Origin: an uncultured Pseudomonadota bacterium
GTDB taxonomy: Bacteria > Pseudomonadota > Gammaproteobacteria > Burkholderiales > Methylophilaceae
Assembly: GCA_903854305.1 (NCBI GenBank)
Contig: CAINWC010000186.1
Coordinates: 1-9,794, forward strand
DNA: 9,794 bases
Direction: 5' to 3'
The notes under the pieces are model-generated. The model had not been told where the DNA came from, ran no database searches, and saw only the letters and a program-made list of their open reading frames with translations. The translations under genes and the position numbers were made by a program. Below are positions 6,554-9,794 of this stretch, one piece after another (within the stretch, counting starts at the first letter, position 1; each line of letters starts with the position of its first letter).

Positions 6554-7239
6554 TAGCCGCTACAGACATGACTGGTGACCGCCTGAGTAAGTTTGCTGGC
6601 TTATTGCTAGTATTGGTGTTTCACGGTGCCTTGCTTTATGCCGCAATGAGCTACAAACTGATTCCTCCGCCACAAGAAGCGGTGACTTTGTTCGTGAATC
6701 TGATTAATCCACCGCCCCCTAAAAAAGAAGAGCCGCTGCCGGAGCCTCCTAAACCACCGCCGCAAAAAGTTAAGCTGGTAAAGCCGCAGCCAGTGACACA
6801 GCCCAAACCAGAGCCAATGTTAGCGTCGAATGCAACTGTGACATCTGTTTTGGAAGCTGTGGCACCTACGCCACCACCAGAGCCTATCAAACAAACAGCA
6901 CTTGCACCAGAACCTGTTGTGGAGGCCGCGCCAAAACCTCAAGTGCCGGTTACTTTGTCATCTGATTTATCAGTTTCTTGTCCGCAGCGATCTATGCCGA
7001 ATTACCCAGCCATCTCTAAACGTACGAATGAGCAAGGCTCCGTCGTATTACGGGTAGAGCTGGATGAAACCGGCCGTATCGCCTCTGCACGCGTGGCGAC
7101 CAGCTCAGGCCATAAACGGCTAGATGAAGCCGGGCTAGCTGCGGTAAAAAGTTGGCAGTGTAATCCTTCAACGCGTAACGGCGTGGCGGTACGCGCAGTC
7201 GCATTGCAACCATTTGATTTTATTTTAGAAGGACGTTGA
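6550..7239 (+). CDS. tonB: TonB energy transducer
   Basis: 229 aa, anchored in the inner membrane and spanning the periplasm to pull on TonB boxes of receptors. One N-terminal TM (about 15-33) contains H25 in VFHGALLY, in the place of the functional TM histidine of E. coli TonB. A long Pro/Lys/Glu-rich spacer follows (about 54-135; PPPPKKEEP, PEPPKPPPQ and similar). The C-terminal TonB domain (about 144-229) has the YPAISKRTNEQGSVVLRVEL block, SSGHKRLDEAGL and the W-x-C-x-P end pattern. Two Cys (C144, C194) flank this domain and might form a disulfide. The start is GTG at 6550, overlapping the PepSY stop, with AGG 10 nt upstream (6537-6539). ATG at 6568 is a shorter alternative without a clear ribosome site. 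It probably serves the receptor of the same operon. Confidence 0.95.
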   Translation: MIAATDMTGDRLSKFAGLLLVLVFHGALLYAAMSYKLIPPPQEAVTLFVNLINPPPPKKEEPLPEPPKPPPQKVKLVKPQPVTQPKPEPMLASNATVTSVLEAVAPTPPPEPIKQTALAPEPVVEAAPKPQVPVTLSSDLSVSCPQRSMPNYPAISKRTNEQGSVVLRVELDETGRIASARVATSSGHKRLDEAGLAAVKSWQCNPSTRNGVAVRAVALQPFDFILEGR

Positions 7240-7240
7240 T

Positions 7241-7966
7241 ATGTCACATGAATTAGGGATTTCGCATTTTGTAGCGCAGGTAGACACCGTTGGTAAGGGC
7301 GTATTGGTGTTTTTACTCATATTGTCAGTGGCAAGTTGGTATCTGATTTTCACCAAAGGACTTGCTAACTGGCTAGAAGCGCGCCGTGCCAAGCTATTTC
7401 TTGATAAATTCTGGGAATATCATTCGGTTGATGAGTTAGCTTACAGCTTAAAGCAAGGCAAACCTGATAATGCTTTTGCTAATCTAGCCGCTGAAGGCTT
7501 GGCTGCACTACGTAATGCGAGTAGTCACGGGCTTCAAAAGTTGGCTGCTGCTGGCGGCATGTCAGAATTTATGACACGTGCATTGCGCAACGGTATTGAT
7601 CAAGAAACTGCGCGTACTGAAAATGGGCTAACAATACTGGCTTCTGCCGGCTCGGCCTCGCCTTATATTGGCTTGTTTGGCACCGTATGGGCAATTTATC
7701 ATGCCTTAGTGCAAATTGGTCTTTCTGGCCAAGGTACCTTGGATAAGGTAGCAGGCCCAGTGGGAGAGGCGCTGATTATGACTGCGATTGGTTTGGCTGT
7801 GGCGATTCCAGCCGTGTTTGCATACAATGCATTCAATCGTCGCAATAGACTATGGCTGGCTAAGCTGGATGCTTTTGCACATGACTTGTTTGTGATGTTA
7901 ACCATGGGGAATGCTGTAGAAGAGAAAGTCAAACCAGAACTAAAGTCAGTAGGTCATGCATCATGA
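7241..7966 (+). CDS. exbB: ExbB/TolQ/MotA-family proton channel subunit
   Basis: 241 aa, inner-membrane channel subunit that with ExbD uses the proton-motive force to energise TonB. Three TM segments: about 18-38, 130-152 and 167-190. Hallmarks: SPYIGLFGTVWAI (140-152, with T148 in the pore position) and GPVGEALIMTAIGLAVAIPAV (162-182) with E166 and T171, matching the conserved Glu and Thr of E. coli ExbB. A cytoplasmic loop lies between TM1 and TM2, with the usual short cytoplasmic tail. AAGGA at 7229-7233, inside the end of tonB, is a good ribosome site 7 nt from the ATG. The stop overlaps exbD by ATGA. TolQ is a possible paralogue, but the tonB and receptor context favours ExbB. Confidence 0.95.
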   Translation: MSHELGISHFVAQVDTVGKGVLVFLLILSVASWYLIFTKGLANWLEARRAKLFLDKFWEYHSVDELAYSLKQGKPDNAFANLAAEGLAALRNASSHGLQKLAAAGGMSEFMTRALRNGIDQETARTENGLTILASAGSASPYIGLFGTVWAIYHALVQIGLSGQGTLDKVAGPVGEALIMTAIGLAVAIPAVFAYNAFNRRNRLWLAKLDAFAHDLFVMLTMGNAVEEKVKPELKSVGHAS

Positions 7967-8385
7967 GTTTCGGCAGCTTTAATTCGCAGCAACAACATAC
8001 CGCGATGGCGGAGATTAACGTGGTGCCGCTGGTGGACGTGATGCTGGTGCTATTGGTGATATTTATTATTACTGCGCCGCTTTTAACCAATGCCGTCAAA
8101 ATCGATTTACCTAAAGCATCAAGCAGTCCCAATGTGATGAAAGCAGATTATATTGAGCTGGCTATTCGTGAGGATGGTAGCGTGTTTTGGAATGGTGAGC
8201 AGATGCAGGCCGAGTCTATGGAAGGACGATTTGTTCTGGAGGCTAAAAAGCAAACGCCTCCAGAATTACATATCCATGCAGACAGGTTGACTCATTATGA
8301 AAACGTAGCGCAGGTAATGTCTGCCGCAGCTAAAGCCGGGCTCGTTAAAATTGGCTTTGTGACTGATCCTTCACTCGCTAGGTAG
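7963..8385 (+). CDS. exbD: ExbD/TolR-family energy-coupling protein
   Basis: 140 aa, the normal size for ExbD. A short cytoplasmic N-terminus leads into AEINVVPLVDVMLVLLVIF. D25 in the single TM (about 23-43) coincides with the essential proton-carrying Asp25 of E. coli ExbD. The periplasmic domain (about 45-140) contains the usual short-strand pattern and the ELHIHAD and VMSAAAKAGLVKIGFVT blocks. The start overlaps the exbB stop by 4 bp, which suggests coupled translation and matched production. This is the last gene of the operon; only 17 bp separate it from the convergent HD-GYP gene and no hairpin terminator is visible there. Confidence 0.95.
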   Translation: MSFGSFNSQQQHTAMAEINVVPLVDVMLVLLVIFIITAPLLTNAVKIDLPKASSSPNVMKADYIELAIREDGSVFWNGEQMQAESMEGRFVLEAKKQTPPELHIHADRLTHYENVAQVMSAAAKAGLVKIGFVTDPSLAR

Positions 8386-8402
8386 CACATATGGTTGCAA
8401 AT

Positions 8403-9698
8403 TTAAATGGTATCCGCTTCATTTTTCAATAAATCCGCATCCATAAAGTAACTAATTCTTTTGCGTGGATTTAAATATTCAAGCACATCTGCGGGCAGTT
8501 GGTTTGGCCTTAAGCAAATGCTGATGTTCACGCTTGGTTCGTCACGCAGATCTAAAATAAGCGGTTCACGACGGCTAGCGAGCGGGTCGTGCAACATCAC
8601 AAACGGTCGTAATGGTTTATTGGGATTCACTGAAATAACAATCGCATAAACCCCTGACGATAGCTGTACGATGCTGCCGGGCGGGTAGATTCCCAGTGAT
8701 TTAATCAAACGCTTAAGTAGTGATTCGTCTAATTTGGAGCGCTGATTAGCGTACATGTGCGCTAAAGCTTCGTAAGGTGTCTTTGCTAGGGCTTGGTTGT
8801 TAGGGTTACATAGGTTGTCGTAACCATTCACAATCGCGATTAATCGAGCAAGCATGTCTGTTTGCTCGGCTTTTAAATGTTTCGGGTAACCAGTGCCATC
8901 TGCATGCTCATGGTGCTGCAAGATGATTTGTGCGATTCGAACTGGCAGGCCAACCTCTTTGGCCATGCGGGCGCCAATTTCACTATGTTGCTCAAAGTAT
9001 GATTGCTCTGATTTGGTTAGCGGCTCTTTCTTCATCAGGATTTTATCGGTGATTTCAGCTTTACCTATATCATGGAATATCGCTGCCATACCTAACAGAC
9101 TGGCGTCCTCCTTAGTCATTTCAATGGATTTAGCCATAATGAGTGCTAATACTGTGACATTGAGTGAATGTTGGTAATTACTATCGCTGGAACGGTTGCC
9201 ATTGAGTGCGTGGATAGCAATATCGCCTTCAGTAAGGGCGGTATCCACCATCTCATTGACAATTAACGTAGCTTGTTCAATAGATGTTTGGGGGGCTGTC
9301 AGAATGTTACGTGTTGCTTGTCGAGCAATGTCACTGGCTATGACGAATTTTTTTTCATTTTCATCAATCGCATTATGCAGATGTTTTAAACGCTCAACTT
9401 TTGAAACGATGACATGTGTAACATCGTTAGCAATAATAGCCGCTTCATTCATCGTGATCGATGCTTCGGTTGACTTCGCGGTAATGTTTGATAGCGTAAA
9501 GGGTTCGCAATCGCTACGGTTTGGGTCATACCGTAGTTTTTTGAGTCCGGTTTTTTTGATTTTAGAGATTTGCTCTTCATCTTTAATTTTAAAGTTGCTG
9601 AGCGTAAATGGATGATCCATCCAACCTAAGTCAAGGTGTACATATAAGCCAACGCAAAGTTGGTCTACTTCAATAAAGCTGGGCTGGTTAATCGGCAT
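8403..9698 (-). CDS. HD-GYP c-di-GMP phosphodiesterase with N-terminal DUF3391
   Basis: 431 aa, predicted cytoplasmic. The N-terminal part (about 1-75; IEVDQLCVGLYVHLDLGWMDHPF and KIKKTGLKKLRYDP) is of the DUF3391 type often joined to HD-GYP. A helical linker follows. The HD-GYP domain (about 150-320) has H177 in QHSLNV, H209-D210-x-G-K213 (HDIGK), H238 (QHSEIG) and QHHEHADGTGYP (251-262), so metal-binding and GYP residues are complete and activity is likely. The reaction would be hydrolysis of cyclic di-GMP to pGpG and/or GMP. A C-terminal extension (about 335-431; YPPGSIVQLSSGVYAIVISV, LILDLRDEP) is commonly seen in DUF3391-HD-GYP proteins. The start overlaps an upstream EAL gene by 11 bp; the AAAGG ribosome site is the complement of 9707-9711, 8 nt away. 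Confidence 0.93.
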   Translation of the reverse strand: MPINQPSFIEVDQLCVGLYVHLDLGWMDHPFTLSNFKIKDEEQISKIKKTGLKKLRYDPNRSDCEPFTLSNITAKSTEASITMNEAAIIANDVTHVIVSKVERLKHLHNAIDENEKKFVIASDIARQATRNILTAPQTSIEQATLIVNEMVDTALTEGDIAIHALNGNRSSDSNYQHSLNVTVLALIMAKSIEMTKEDASLLGMAAIFHDIGKAEITDKILMKKEPLTKSEQSYFEQHSEIGARMAKEVGLPVRIAQIILQHHEHADGTGYPKHLKAEQTDMLARLIAIVNGYDNLCNPNNQALAKTPYEALAHMYANQRSKLDESLLKRLIKSLGIYPPGSIVQLSSGVYAIVISVNPNKPLRPFVMLHDPLASRREPLILDLRDEPSVNISICLRPNQLPADVLEYLNPRKRISYFMDADLLKNEADTI

Positions 9699-9794
9699 TC
9701 TCTTGACCTTTATATCTTTCTACGGCTAATAACTTGGTAAATTCTGTTGTGGTGATAGGTTTGCTGTAAAGGTAGCCTTGCGCTTCTTCGCAAC
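9688..9794 (-). CDS. C-terminus of an EAL-domain protein, cut by window edge
   Basis: On the - strand the frame ending in TAA at 9690-9688 is open to the right edge. It encodes 34 residues starting CEEAQGYLYSKPITTTEF and ending YKGQENAD. The block AQGYLxSKP...EFxxLL is the typical end of EAL domains (c-di-GMP phosphodiesterases, or inactive relatives). The rest, including the EAL motif and any GGDEF, PAS or receiver domain, is outside the window, so catalytic state and architecture are unknown. Its last 11 bp overlap the HD-GYP start, indicating one operon of two c-di-GMP-degrading proteins. Confidence 0.85.
   Translation of the reverse strand, partial: CEEAQGYLYSKPITTTEFTKLLAVERYKGQENAD
9707..9711 (-). 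promoter_or_regulatory. Ribosome binding site of the HD-GYP gene inside the EAL gene
   Basis: The complement of 9707-9711 reads AAAGG and lies 8 nt before the HD-GYP ATG (9698-9696). It is embedded in the last codons of the upstream EAL gene, which supports both the chosen start and co-transcription. Confidence 0.55.

Noticed and set aside
6651..6890. Gly-rich 79-aa open frame on - opposite tonB
   Set aside because: It is the mirror of the proline-codon-rich TonB spacer, since CCN codons read as GGN on the other strand; no independent support.
8386..8402. Terminator between exbD and the convergent HD-GYP gene
   Set aside because: Only 17 bp, with a small AT palindrome (AAATTTAAAT region) but no GC stem or T-run; not supportable.
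9196..9615. 139-aa open frame on + opposite the HD-GYP gene
   Set aside because: Antisense to clear HD-GYP/DUF3391 coding, no ribosome site or family resemblance.

Overview
The window looks like an ordinary chromosomal stretch from a Gram-negative proteobacterium, most likely a betaproteobacterium of moderate GC (a Methylophilaceae-type methylotroph is a guess, not shown). The evidence is a proteobacterial-type signal peptidase II, a RegB/RegA (PrrB/PrrA, RoxS/RoxR) redox two-component pair, a TonB-ExbB-ExbD-energised outer-membrane receptor and c-di-GMP phosphodiesterase genes. I see no insertion sequences, phage genes, tRNA, rRNA or CRISPR.

Layout. (1) 1-419 is the 3' part of lspA on +. 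(2) 420-595 is non-coding with several weak hairpins between convergent genes. (3) 596-2460 on - is a regB-regA operon (sensor kinase then regulator, ATGA overlap). (4) 2461-2642 is a divergent promoter region. It holds two tandem matches to the RegA/PrrA recognition pattern, the first an exact inverted repeat GCGACA-TAT-TGTCGC, lying between a plausible regB promoter and a weaker receptor promoter. (5) 2643-8385 on + is a compact five-gene operon: TonB-dependent receptor, PepSY-TM membrane protein with a periplasmic His-rich segment, TonB, ExbB and ExbD. Genes are separated by a few bases or overlap by 4 bp. (6) 8403-9794 on - is an HD-GYP protein preceded by the last codons of an EAL-domain protein that overlaps it by 11 bp.

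How the genes may work together. The five-gene operon is a self-contained uptake machine: receptor in the outer membrane, its own energy transducer, and an inner-membrane PepSY protein of the kind that reduces or processes siderophore-bound or free metal in the periplasm. Its promoter is shared with a kinase carrying the known RegB quinone-binding (GGxxNPF) and redox-cysteine signatures, and with a regulator whose DNA-binding helix is of the RegA type. The main hypothesis is therefore a redox- or respiration-controlled, self-energised metal (or metallophore) uptake locus with no visible Fur box. The substrate cannot be read from the sequence. The HD-GYP/EAL pair at the right edge is a separate c-di-GMP-degrading module.
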